DNA from: Sphaerobacteraceae bacterium
Lineage (GTDB): Bacteria; Chloroflexota; Chloroflexia; Thermomicrobiales; Thermomicrobiaceae
DNA: 46,851 nucleotides
Direction: 5' to 3'
Assembly (NCBI GenBank): GCA_007695115.1
Contig: REEK01000134.1
Location: 1-46,851 of the forward strand
In this document: positions 7,150-15,374 of the stretch, in pieces
Position numbering within the stretch: position 1 is the first letter of the stretch
How the letters are laid out: the number at the start of each line of letters is the position of its first letter
Made by a program: the position numbers and the translations under genes
Notes under the pieces: model-generated
What the model saw: only the letters and a program-made list of their open reading frames with translations
Told to the model about the DNA's origin: nothing
Database searches by the model: none

Positions 7150-8256
7150 TCAGGCGATTGTGGTGCCGACGATCTCGCTGATCGATTCGATTCCTTCACG
7201 ATCGCAGAACTGCTGGAGCTCACGGAGTATCCGGGCCGGGAGCCCGGGGCCGCCGTAGACGAAGCCAGTGTAGATCTGCACCAGCGACGCGCCCGCCTTC
7301 ATCCGCTCGATGACATCTTCAGCGGTGCTGATGCCTCCGACACCGATCAATGGTCGCCGGTCAGACTCGCCGAGCCGCCCGTAGGCGAGCATCAGCAATG
7401 CGTTGGCTCGGGCTCGCAACGGCTTGCCGCTCACCCCACCGGGGAGTTCGAGATGCGGATCCGTCAGCACCGATCGGTCGATCGTGGTGTTGGAGAAGAT
7501 AAAGCCGTCTGCATCGCCATCGATTGCCCCGGCCAGCACCTCGTCCAGCGCCCAGTCATCGAGATCCGGCGCCACCTTTACCAGCACCGGATGCGCTTTC
7601 TGGGTAAAGACATCGGCCTTCCAGCGGTTGAGCCGTTGTACCTCGTGGACGAGTTGTCCCAGTGCAGCACGACCCTGCAGTTCACGCAGGCCCGGCGTAT
7701 TTGGCGAGCTGACGTTGATTACAACGTAGTTACCCATCGGCCAGAGATCATCGAGCACCCGGGTGTAATCGCGGACTGCGTTCTCCAGTGAGGTCTCTTT
7801 GTTCTTGCCGAGATTGATCCCGATTACGCCGGGGAAACGGCGTCCAAACAGTCGCTTTCTGACTGCCGAGACTCCGGAGCTAGGGAAGCCCATCGCGTTG
7901 ATGACGGCATCCTGACCCGGAATCCGCCAGACTCGCGGCCTGGGGTTTCCCGGTTGCGGACGTGGTGTCACGGTGCCGATCTCGACTGATCCGAACCCGA
8001 GGGCAAACAGCGCGTCGATCGCTTCAGCGTCTTTGTCGAGCCCGGCAGCTACGCCGATCGGGTTGGCGAAGCGGAGACCTAGCGTGTCGACACTGAGACG
8101 AGGATCCGGCGTCGGAACGTCCCGCGACATCGCAGCGATTCCACCGGGGAGGCGTTCTGCCAGGTGGAGTCCGTGCAGCGCAAATCGATGAACCCGCTCG
8201 GCATCGAGCCTGGTGAGCAGGGGAAAAATCTGGCGTTCATAGGTGCTGCGCTTCAT
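7150..8256 (-). CDS. pyrD: Dihydroorotate dehydrogenase (quinone), class 2
   Basis: Oxidises dihydroorotate to orotate in pyrimidine synthesis, passing electrons through FMN to the membrane quinone pool. The N-terminal helices (IFPLLTRLDAERVHRFALHGL) match the membrane-associating extension of class 2 enzymes. GLDKDAEAIDALFALGFG, EIGTVTPRPQPGNPRPR, NAMGFPSSG and NVSSPNTPGLRELQ are hallmark motifs, the last carrying the class 2 catalytic serine. FSNTT and GVGGI (FMN phosphate binding) follow. The 368-aa length is normal. ATG 8256 is preferred to GTG 8271 because CGGAG lies five bases upstream. A methyltransferase gene ends 24 bases upstream, so the two are probably cotranscribed. Other pyr genes are not in the window. 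Confidence 0.95.
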   Translation of the reverse strand: MKRSTYERQIFPLLTRLDAERVHRFALHGLHLAERLPGGIAAMSRDVPTPDPRLSVDTLGLRFANPIGVAAGLDKDAEAIDALFALGFGSVEIGTVTPRPQPGNPRPRVWRIPGQDAVINAMGFPSSGVSAVRKRLFGRRFPGVIGINLGKNKETSLENAVRDYTRVLDDLWPMGNYVVINVSSPNTPGLRELQGRAALGQLVHEVQRLNRWKADVFTQKAHPVLVKVAPDLDDWALDEVLAGAIDGDADGFIFSNTTIDRSVLTDPHLELPGGVSGKPLRARANALLMLAYGRLGESDRRPLIGVGGISTAEDVIERMKAGASLVQIYTGFVYGGPGLPARILRELQQFCDREGIESISEIVGTTIA

Positions 8257-8280
8257 CGGTACTCCGACCACCTTTTCGGT

Positions 8281-8874
8281 TCATCGTCTACGTGCCAGGC
8301 ACTCGATCGTTTGTTTTTCGATTCCCCGTTGCAGGATCGTCCGTGGACGAGTCGACAAGAGTGTAAAGCATGGAGACAGGAAGCGCCGGATCATCGGCTC
8401 ATTGAAGAAGCGTTTCAGGTGCCCGTCTGGATGACGGAACACCGATGGCTCGACTTCCTCACCCTGCCCGTACCCAAAGTTCGTATCGCCGATCGCGTTG
8501 ACCCTGCACAGCAGATATCCATCCGGAGCCAGTATTCGATGGATATCCAGAATCGCCCGACTGGTTTGCTCGCTGGTGAGATAGTGCAGTGACAGACTTG
8601 CCATCACAGTGTCAAACGCTCCGTCGATGAACGGCAACTGGCCATCAAGATCGGCTGACAGTCGAAGCGTCGCGGCCTCGGCCGGTACCTGCCCCACCCG
8701 AGCTGGGTCGAAATCGAGCGCCACCACGCGACATCCCAGTGCGGCCAGTTCGATGGTGTCGGCTCCGGTGCCGCAGCCCAGATCGAGCACCAGATCGCCC
8801 GGGCATAACACATGGGCATACCGGTCAATCCACCGGGTGTTCTCTCGCTGGTCGTTCGTCGCCTGAGTTGTCAT
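8281..8874 (-). CDS. Class I SAM-dependent methyltransferase (197 aa)
   Basis: A Rossmann-fold methyltransferase of the Methyltransf_11 type. Motif I is VLDLGCGTGADTIELA (SAM glycine loop), followed by the acidic strand end VVALDFDPARV, then LPFIDGAFDTVMASLSLHYL, which is the motif IV/post-IV region of small-molecule methyltransferases. The C-terminal part (GHLKRFFNEPMIRRFL) is short. No substrate can be assigned. ATG 8874 is preferred to ATG 8889 because GGGAA lies upstream at suitable spacing. It is just upstream of pyrD on the same strand and divergent from the M20 peptidase gene. Confidence 0.85.
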   Translation of the reverse strand: MTTQATNDQRENTRWIDRYAHVLCPGDLVLDLGCGTGADTIELAALGCRVVALDFDPARVGQVPAEAATLRLSADLDGQLPFIDGAFDTVMASLSLHYLTSEQTSRAILDIHRILAPDGYLLCRVNAIGDTNFGYGQGEEVEPSVFRHPDGHLKRFFNEPMIRRFLSPCFTLLSTRPRTILQRGIEKQTIECLARRR

Positions 8875-8999
8875 CGTCGTTCCCGTCATCCGGCTGCAAG
8901 GCGTTCATTCGACAGCCTACCCGGATCAATCGACAGATGCCAGATTTGGACGTAGGATGCCCCAGACGCTATTCGAACCTATCGATCCGGAGGACAAAC

Positions 9000-10379
9000 G
9001 TGACCTACGACGAGAAGATGAACCAGGTCGACAAGTACATCGACGACCACCTCTCGGATTTCATTGCTGATCTCACTGAATTGTGTGCCTACCCGACGGT
9101 GGCGGCTCAGAACCAGGCGATCGATGAAACAGCCGAGTTCACCGCAAAGTTGATGGAGAAGTACGGATTTTCGGCCAGGGTGATGCCGAGCAGTGGCAAC
9201 CCGATGGTCTACGGAGAATTGAACGGCGCGGTCGACAACACGGTTCTCTGCTACAACCACTACGATGTTCAGCCGGCCGAGCCGCTCGAGCTCTGGGACT
9301 CCCCTCCGTTCGAAGCTACCGAGCGAGACGGCAAGCTCTACGCTCGCGGCGTTGTCGACGACAAGGGCCACATCATCTGCCGCCTGGCGGCGATCGCTGC
9401 TCTCAGAGCGGTCTACGGCGACGTCCCCTGCTCGGTGAAGATGTTGATCGAGGGCGAAGAAGAGATCGGTTCCATGAGCATGGAGTCGTTCATTGAAGAG
9501 CACCGGGACATGCTCACGGGTGCCGATGGCTGTCTCTGGGAGTTCGGCGGGGTCGATTTCGAGGATCGCCCGGAGATCGTTCTGGGGATGCGCGGCGACG
9601 TTTATGTCGAGTTGAGGGCGAAGACAATTTCCCACGATGCCCATTCCGGGCTCGGTGGATCGATCTTCCCCAACGCCGCCTGGCGTCTGACCTGGGCACT
9701 CTCGACGCTCAAGGGTCTGGACGAGCGGATTCTGATTCCTGGCTGGTACGACGATGTCCGGGAGCCAACCGAGGCCGAGTTCGATCTGCTCCGGCATCTG
9801 CCTCGCTCCGACGAAGCACTCAAGGAGTCGTTCGGACTGAAGGCGTTTCTGAAGGATGTCGATGGCGTCGAGATGCTGCGCCAGCAGCTGTTCGAGCCCA
9901 CCTGCACGATCGCTGGACTTGGTTCCGGGTACCAGGGGCCTGGCTCGAAGACAGTATTGCCGGCCGAGGCGATGGCCAAAGTCGATTTCCGGATCGTCCC
10001 GGACCAGGAGCCCGATGATCTTGTGGCCAAGCTGCGCAAGCATCTGGTCGATCAGGGCTTCGACGATATCGAGGTCATCCAGCATGGTGGTTCACGAGCA
10101 GCCCGGGTCGATCCGGATTCGCCGTTCGTCCAGATGGTGATCCAGACTGCCCGCGAGGTGTATGGCACCGATCCGGTGGTGGCGCCAACAAGCGGTGGCT
10201 CCGGGCCAATGGACCCGTTCGTTCGATTGTTGAACGTGCCGATCTCGAACGTGGGAATTGGCTACTCCAGCACGCTGGTGCATTCCCCGAACGAGAACAT
10301 GCGGATTGCAGACTTCGTCAAGGGGATCAAGCAGACGGCGCGAGTCATGGCTCGAGTCGGACAGGGTGAAGCGAGCTAG
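9000..10379 (+). CDS. M20 family metallopeptidase (dipeptidase/CPG2-like, 459 aa)
   Basis: A zinc-dependent exopeptidase of the M20/M28 clan, cytoplasmic, probably acting on dipeptides or N-acyl amino acids. Visible elements in order: the first metal-ligand motif CYNHYDVQPAEP; ARGVVDDKGH (bridging Asp); IEGEEEIGS (catalytic Glu plus metal Glu); SHDAHSGLGGS at the start of the lid/dimerisation domain; SGGSGPMDPF and the C-terminal VHSPNENMRI metal histidine. All key residues are present and the length is normal. The start is GTG 9000 with GGAGGA five bases upstream; the frame is open further upstream but without a ribosome site. A terminator follows at 10411, so the gene is likely monocistronic. 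Confidence 0.93.
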   Translation: MTYDEKMNQVDKYIDDHLSDFIADLTELCAYPTVAAQNQAIDETAEFTAKLMEKYGFSARVMPSSGNPMVYGELNGAVDNTVLCYNHYDVQPAEPLELWDSPPFEATERDGKLYARGVVDDKGHIICRLAAIAALRAVYGDVPCSVKMLIEGEEEIGSMSMESFIEEHRDMLTGADGCLWEFGGVDFEDRPEIVLGMRGDVYVELRAKTISHDAHSGLGGSIFPNAAWRLTWALSTLKGLDERILIPGWYDDVREPTEAEFDLLRHLPRSDEALKESFGLKAFLKDVDGVEMLRQQLFEPTCTIAGLGSGYQGPGSKTVLPAEAMAKVDFRIVPDQEPDDLVAKLRKHLVDQGFDDIEVIQHGGSRAARVDPDSPFVQMVIQTAREVYGTDPVVAPTSGGSGPMDPFVRLLNVPISNVGIGYSSTLVHSPNENMRIADFVKGIKQTARVMARVGQGEAS

Positions 10380-10410
10380 CGGCATTCGGATAGTCAACGA
10401 GAAAGAGAAA

Positions 10411-10440
10411 CGGGCTGGTCGAAAGACCGGCCCGTTGTCA
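10411..10440 (+). terminator. Intrinsic terminator after the M20 peptidase gene
   Basis: CGGGCTGGTC (10411-10420) pairs with GACCGGCCCG (10425-10434) with one G-T pair and a GAAA loop, followed by TTGTCA. Confidence 0.8.
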
Positions 10441-10463
10441 CGCGTTCAAGATTTCCAGGAGGA

Positions 10464-11624
10464 TCAGGCCGCCCCGACCTTGTTGCCGGATTGCTGGTTG
10501 CCGAACATGTCCAGCATGAGCAGGCCTTCGATCTCGATGAACTCGTACATCCGCATCATCGCCTGGAACTCGGGATCGGTGTGCAGGTAGAGCCCCTCCA
10601 TCAGGCCCTGCGCTACCACTGGATCGAACGTCTTGCTGAACTTGTTGTTCTGAATCGCAATGAACAACTTGTAGAGGTCAACGAGCTCCGCCGGCGTGAT
10701 CGGGGTGCGCTGATCGCTCATCAACACCCGCCCCTGCGACATCCGGACCTTCAGGCTGTTCTCCATGGCGAAACGATTGAGCTGGTTCTCGAACTCCACC
10801 GCTGTCTTCCCCTGGCTGAAGAGGATCAGCTTGAAGTAGATTGATTCCACCGCCATGTTGAACAGCTCGGTGACCTTCTGCTTGTCTGGCGGGATCGCTT
10901 CGACATAGCCAGCTTTCACCAGATTAAAGAGGGATCGGGCCGTTTCGAACTGAGTCAGTCCGGCTCGTCCGGCGATGGTGGCGACATCACGGTTCCCATC
11001 GATAAGCCGGTGGACGTTCTTGAGTTCTTTGGGCGGTTCGACCGCCGGTGGGCGACGAGTCCGTCGGTAGATCATGTAGACCGACGGGACGACCGGGCTG
11101 ATCTCGATCCACTCGTCGACGCGTCGGGTTCCCTCGATAATCAGGTGCATAGAATCGACCGAGACAGCGACGCCACCCTCCCGGATACTCTCCCCTGCTT
11201 TGAAGGTGAAATAGCAGTTCCGCCACAGGAACAGCGTGAAGATCGAGATCTCCAGCAGCTGTTCGCGGCACAGGGTCACGTCGTCCTGAGAGATCACCTC
11301 GTTTTTGGTGAGCTCAAAGATGATCGCTTCGTCGCTGCGGATGTTCCGATCGGCCAGCTCTTCGACCTGCTGGCGGGTGATCCGCCCGTGCCGAAGCAGG
11401 AGATCGCGCATCGTCGGAAGCCGGGATCCAGCGGCAACGTAGCTGATGCGGCCATCGAGGAAGGTGATCGTGCGAGAGTTCCAGCCCTGAATCAGTGTCA
11501 GTACACCGGATTTATTGCTGAAACTGAGCATCTGGAACAGATCCGACAGGGTGAAAATGCCGAGTTTCCCCTGCAGATCGAATTCATTCGAGGATAGTGC
11601 AGGCGAGGATGAATTTGGCGTCAT
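10464..11624 (-). CDS. DUF4388 (PatA-like) domain protein (386 aa)
   Basis: The N-terminus (about residues 15-60, FDLQGKLGIFTLSDLFQML, then SGVLTL and ITFLDGRISYV) matches the DUF4388/PatA N-terminal domain found in signalling proteins of cyanobacteria, myxobacteria and Chloroflexota. A helical region (about 70-130) with LRHGRITRQQVEELADR and ELTKNEVISQDDV resembles a degenerate version of the tandem MshEN-like motifs in the proteins at 18630 and 19703. The shared element QLLEISIFTLFLWRNCYFTF follows. The C-terminal part may contain a winged-helix segment (DVATIAGRAGLTQFETARSL). No enzymatic motif is seen. It is last in a unit with the GDSL hydrolase (18-base gap) and HIT-NUDIX genes. Confidence 0.75.
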   Translation of the reverse strand: MTPNSSSPALSSNEFDLQGKLGIFTLSDLFQMLSFSNKSGVLTLIQGWNSRTITFLDGRISYVAAGSRLPTMRDLLLRHGRITRQQVEELADRNIRSDEAIIFELTKNEVISQDDVTLCREQLLEISIFTLFLWRNCYFTFKAGESIREGGVAVSVDSMHLIIEGTRRVDEWIEISPVVPSVYMIYRRTRRPPAVEPPKELKNVHRLIDGNRDVATIAGRAGLTQFETARSLFNLVKAGYVEAIPPDKQKVTELFNMAVESIYFKLILFSQGKTAVEFENQLNRFAMENSLKVRMSQGRVLMSDQRTPITPAELVDLYKLFIAIQNNKFSKTFDPVVAQGLMEGLYLHTDPEFQAMMRMYEFIEIEGLLMLDMFGNQQSGNKVGAA

Positions 11625-11642
11625 GTTCAGCCTGACCTTCCA

Positions 11643-12689
11643 CTAGCGAGACGGCAGCATCACAGGGATCGAGTCGATTTCCTCGTTGCCGGAAACGTCG
11701 ATCGCTCGAACCGCAATCACTGCGCTGGAGTCGGGATAGTCCCGGGCGTCCCAGACACCGATCCATCGTTCACGGTCGGCAACGTAGATGAGTTCGGAGA
11801 CGGCCTCGCCGTCGATCTCCAGCAGAACTGTCTCGATACTGACGTCATCCGTAGCGATTGCATGAATGGTTGGCGTGCGTGATCGGACCTCGTCTGAATC
11901 CGGACGGGTAATCTCTACGTCTGGCGGCTCCTGGTCATAGCCCAGCTGTTGCCAGATCGTCCGGGCGATCATCTGATGACCGGCGTTGTTGGGGTGGATG
12001 TCGGCCGGGAACCAGGTCAATTCAGTAATGCGATCGGTGAACTCATCCGAGAGATCGACCACCGAGAAGTCGGCCTCCCCGGCAGCGTCGCGGATGACGT
12101 CGTTGAATTGCATGAGCCACCAGGCGTTGCTGCCCTCGACAGAGGGATCACCTTCGGTCAGATCGTAGTAGGTCGTCACTACGACATCGACATCCATGCC
12201 GGTGGTTGCCTCGTCGAGCTCTTCGACGACGTCAGCGAATCCGGCCTCGAAGTTTTCAAGGGCGGCTTCCCGCTCGGCGGGGGTCGATTCCCAGAGCGAG
12301 AGAATGTTGTTGCCGCCGATCGTCAGGGTGATCGTCTGCATGGCGCCGTCTGGTGCTTCTTCGATCTCCGACAGTGCTGACTCCAGTTGCCCGTCTTCAA
12401 TGAATGACTCGATCGTTTCACCAGGCTCTGACAGGTTGATGAGCTCAACATTGCCGGGTGAATCTGAGCTGAGCCGATGGGTCTCCATGAGATTGCGCAG
12501 CACGGCGGGATAGCCACGCTCAGTCGGCAGGCTGGCCAGCAACCCGGCCGGGATCGAATCACCCAGGGCGAGGTAGATCTGCTCGGACTGCGCCGTTGTC
12601 GTCTGCTGACTGGCAATCGGCGTCGCACCGATCAGCCCCAGCGCGAGTATGGCGACGAGTATTCGCAGGGATCGAGCTGACATCATCAT
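11643..12689 (-). CDS. Exported SGNH/GDSL-family hydrolase (348 aa)
   Basis: A lipase/esterase-like SGNH hydrolase. The signal peptide covers residues 1-27 (SLRILVAILALGLIGATPIAS). Block I is YLALGDSIPAG with the nucleophile Ser45; block III is LTIGGNN; block V is WFPADIHPNNAGH with the Asp-x-x-His pair. After about residue 240, a C-terminal segment (PPDVEITRPDSDEVRSRTPTIHA to VRAIDVSGNEEIDS) looks like an immunoglobulin-like beta domain common in extracellular enzymes. The substrate is unknown; surface polysaccharide deacylation is one possibility given the nearby exopolysaccharide operon. Its ATG overlaps the stop of the upstream HIT-NUDIX gene by four bases, indicating translational coupling. 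Three consecutive Met codons leave the exact start open. Confidence 0.88.
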   Translation of the reverse strand: MMMSARSLRILVAILALGLIGATPIASQQTTTAQSEQIYLALGDSIPAGLLASLPTERGYPAVLRNLMETHRLSSDSPGNVELINLSEPGETIESFIEDGQLESALSEIEEAPDGAMQTITLTIGGNNILSLWESTPAEREAALENFEAGFADVVEELDEATTGMDVDVVVTTYYDLTEGDPSVEGSNAWWLMQFNDVIRDAAGEADFSVVDLSDEFTDRITELTWFPADIHPNNAGHQMIARTIWQQLGYDQEPPDVEITRPDSDEVRSRTPTIHAIATDDVSIETVLLEIDGEAVSELIYVADRERWIGVWDARDYPDSSAVIAVRAIDVSGNEEIDSIPVMLPSR

Positions 12690-13600
12690 TGCGGGCTCTC
12701 AATCAACGATTCGATTTCATCACGAACCGCCCGCAGCATATCGCGGGCTGGTTCATGTGACAGCACAGAGAGTGCCTCGTCTATCGAGTACAGCTCGGTG
12801 TCGGAATCGAGATGCTCGCTGAAGGTTGGACCAGGTTCAGCCGACATGATCAGATTGGATACCCGGCGCTGTTTGCCCCCATGCTCGAACGCCAGTACAC
12901 CGGCCCAGCCGGAAGGTACGCCATTCAGTCCCATCTCTTCGTCGATCTCCCGGATTGCGGTCTGCCAGGCGGCTTCGCCTGGTTCGATATGTCCTTTGGG
13001 GAAGACCAGGCTGCCGTCTGCGGTGCGACGAAGCGCAATGGCCTTGTGCGATGGCACCACCGGAATTGCCCCGGCCTGGGGAACGATGTCAGAACCGTCC
13101 GGTGAACCGTGCAGTTCGGAGATCTCCATCTCCGCCCGGATCTTGGCATAGGTGATCGGCATCAGCTCCGGCAGAACCATCGTCTTCGCCAGGATCGGCA
13201 TGAAGTTGGCATCACCTTCCCAGCGGGGAACGATGTGCACGTGCAGATGCTCGGAGACACCAGCTCCGGCGATACTGCCGAGGTTCAGGCCTATGTTGAA
13301 GCCATCACAGCGGAGAACCCGGCGCAATGCTTCGGTCGCCCAGGGGACCAGGCGCCAGATATCCTGGTTCACCTCGGGTTCGAGTTCGGCGAGTTCCGCA
13401 GCGTGCTGGAACGGGATCACCATCACATGGCCAGAGTTGTAGGGATACAGATTCATGATTACGTAGGCATGACGGGAGCGATGCAGGATCAGCGTGCTGA
13501 CATCGTCAGCATCTTCGGGTTTGGTGCAGAAGATGCACGAGGAGTCGCGAGTCTCCCCGCTGACATAGCGCATTCGCCACGGTGTCCAGAGTCGTTGCAT
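12686..13600 (-). CDS. HIT domain-NUDIX hydrolase fusion protein (304 aa)
   Basis: Two nucleotide-hydrolase domains are joined in one chain. Residues 1-160 form a HIT domain: LWTPWRMRYV at the start, a CIFC cysteine pair (residues 22 and 25), and the histidine triad HLHVHIV with His118, His120 and His122; such domains hydrolyse or transfer nucleotidyl groups from dinucleoside polyphosphates. Residues 175-300 form a NUDIX domain with a complete Nudix box: Gly203, Glu209, Arg217-Glu218, Glu221-Glu222 and Gly224. Both active sites look intact. A likely theme is clearance of diadenosine polyphosphates or other nucleotide derivatives; this is inference. The stop overlaps the start of the GDSL hydrolase gene by four bases. 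Confidence 0.9.
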   Translation of the reverse strand: MQRLWTPWRMRYVSGETRDSSCIFCTKPEDADDVSTLILHRSRHAYVIMNLYPYNSGHVMVIPFQHAAELAELEPEVNQDIWRLVPWATEALRRVLRCDGFNIGLNLGSIAGAGVSEHLHVHIVPRWEGDANFMPILAKTMVLPELMPITYAKIRAEMEISELHGSPDGSDIVPQAGAIPVVPSHKAIALRRTADGSLVFPKGHIEPGEAAWQTAIREIDEEMGLNGVPSGWAGVLAFEHGGKQRRVSNLIMSAEPGPTFSEHLDSDTELYSIDEALSVLSHEPARDMLRAVRDEIESLIESPQ

Positions 13601-13767
13601 AATGTCATGATTCCCAGGGGCGATTGATGTATGACCGTCATGCCCGAAATCGTAGCACAGGACTACCGATTGGTCCTGACCCTAAAGTCCCTGTGAACGG
13701 TGGGTGAATAGTCTGCAAGTATCTCCGGGTCAGAGTCGATTGGCCAACCGGGATGCCAGATTTCATT

Positions 13768-13776
13768 TGATATACT
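13768..13776 (+). promoter_or_regulatory. Possible extended -10 element of the exopolysaccharide operon
   Basis: TGATATACT at 13768-13776 matches an extended -10 (TG-N-TATACT), about 83 bases upstream of the sugar transferase start. No good -35 is seen at the right distance, as is common for extended -10 promoters. Confidence 0.35.
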
Positions 13777-13858
13777 GCGCTGTCGGGGAACTGCTCTGAT
13801 AATCGTTGAGTAATCTGGCTCTGCGATTGCGCCACGACCAACCACGGAAACGAGAAGC

Positions 13859-15322
13859 ATGTCGACGTTGCGTTCGGCAGCCGGAACAGAACGCTGGTTG
13901 ATGCCCGCAGGACGGGCGGCTATCGACGCCGGGGTCGTGTTCGTTGCGTTCGCGCTGGCCTACTGGCTTCGCTATACGCTCGAGCTCGGTGGTGAAGTTC
14001 TTCCCGGATTCAGTCAGCCATTCTCCTTCTTCCTTGACAGCGTCATTATTCAGCTGATGATCGTCACGGTCGTCGTCTTCCATCTGCGCGGGATCTATCG
14101 CCTGCCACGCTGGACAAGCTTTCTCGATGAAGCGCTGATCATCGCCAGCAGTGCCACAACGGCAATGGCAATCATCATTCTGTATAGCTATCTGCAGCGA
14201 TTCTTCCCATCTCGTTTGATATTCATCTACGCCTGGGTGCTGATGATCGCGCTCTTGCTCGGCAAGCGTCTGATTGTTCGCATGGTCCGGCAGGGTTTCT
14301 GGTCTCGCGGAATCGGGGTCGATCGCGTATTGATCGTCGGGGTCGGACGTGCCGGACAACGCATCATGCAGCATATCTATGGCAATCCGCAGCTGGGCTA
14401 CCGGGTAGTCGGCTTTCTGGGTGATCCCCCGGACGACGCGAACTGGGGTATTGCCACGGAACGGAGGGTGGAGCGGCCACCCTACCTTGGCGATCCTGGC
14501 GCGATCGAAGAGGCGATCCGCCAGCATGAGATCAGCGAAGTGATCATCGCCTTGCCGCCTGCCGAACACCGGAACATCTTCCGGATGATTCAGCAGTGCC
14601 GGCAGATGGACGTTTCATTCACGTTCCTGCCTGATCTCTTCGAGATGGCGCTCGACCGGGTGACGATTCATGAGGTCGCCGGGCTGCCGCTGATCGAGTT
14701 GCGGGAATCGCGTATTCGGGGCTGGAACTATGTGGTCAAGCGGGCGATGGACCTCCTGGTAGCGATCGGGGTGATCGTGTTGCTGTCTCCTCTCCTGCTG
14801 CTGATCGGACTGGCCATCAAGCTGGATTCTCGAGGACCGGTGTTCATCCGCCAGGTACGTGTGGGGCGCGATGGCAACCAGTTCATCTGCTTCAAGTTCC
14901 GCTCGATGGTCGAGAATGCCGAGCAGCTCAAAGAGGAGCTGATGAAGCAGGCCGGAAACAATGGCCCGCTCTTCAAGATGAAGGATGATCCGCGGATCAC
15001 CCGGGTGGGGCGAATCCTTCGGAAGACGTCGCTGGACGAGATGCCCCAGTTCATCAACGTTGTGCTTGGTGAGATGAGCGTGGTCGGCCCTCGCCCGCAG
15101 ATTCCGGCGGAAGTCGAGCTCTACGACGACTGGCACCATCGACGGCTGGAAGTGACGCCCGGACTGACAGGGCTCTGGCAGGTAAGCGGTCGCAGCGATC
15201 TCAGCTTCGATGAGATGGTCAAGCTCGATCTGTACTACGCCGAGAACTGGTCACCGTGGCTGGATATCAAGTTGATGCTTCGCACCATTCCGGCGGTGAT
15301 GTTCGGTCGGGGAGCCTACTAG
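13859..15322 (+). CDS. Exopolysaccharide polyprenyl-phosphate sugar phosphotransferase (487 aa)
   Basis: Starts exopolysaccharide repeat-unit synthesis by moving a sugar-1-phosphate from a nucleotide sugar to undecaprenyl phosphate in the membrane (WbaP/CpsE-type, PHPT family). The N-terminal 120 residues contain four hydrophobic helices. A CoA_binding_3/Rossmann-like region follows (about 150-260, VDRVLIVGVGRAGQRIM). The catalytic bacterial sugar transferase domain (about 290-487) begins with the helix DLLVAIGVIVLLSPLL and includes FKFRSM, RKTSLDEMPQF and GEMSVVGPRPQ, then the end motif TPGLTGLWQVSGRSDLSF. Length is normal. It is first in a five-gene plus-strand operon. Confidence 0.94.
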   Translation: MSTLRSAAGTERWLMPAGRAAIDAGVVFVAFALAYWLRYTLELGGEVLPGFSQPFSFFLDSVIIQLMIVTVVVFHLRGIYRLPRWTSFLDEALIIASSATTAMAIIILYSYLQRFFPSRLIFIYAWVLMIALLLGKRLIVRMVRQGFWSRGIGVDRVLIVGVGRAGQRIMQHIYGNPQLGYRVVGFLGDPPDDANWGIATERRVERPPYLGDPGAIEEAIRQHEISEVIIALPPAEHRNIFRMIQQCRQMDVSFTFLPDLFEMALDRVTIHEVAGLPLIELRESRIRGWNYVVKRAMDLLVAIGVIVLLSPLLLLIGLAIKLDSRGPVFIRQVRVGRDGNQFICFKFRSMVENAEQLKEELMKQAGNNGPLFKMKDDPRITRVGRILRKTSLDEMPQFINVVLGEMSVVGPRPQIPAEVELYDDWHHRRLEVTPGLTGLWQVSGRSDLSFDEMVKLDLYYAENWSPWLDIKLMLRTIPAVMFGRGAY

Positions 15323-15374
15323 CTAGTATCCTTGTGCACTGAATTTCAGCTCGGGCAGGGTGATCAGGATACGA

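Noticed and set aside
8979-10085. 368-codon minus-strand frame opposite the M20 peptidase
   Set aside because: The plus-strand frame has all M20 metal motifs; the antisense frame has no recognisable domain and reflects high GC at third codon positions.
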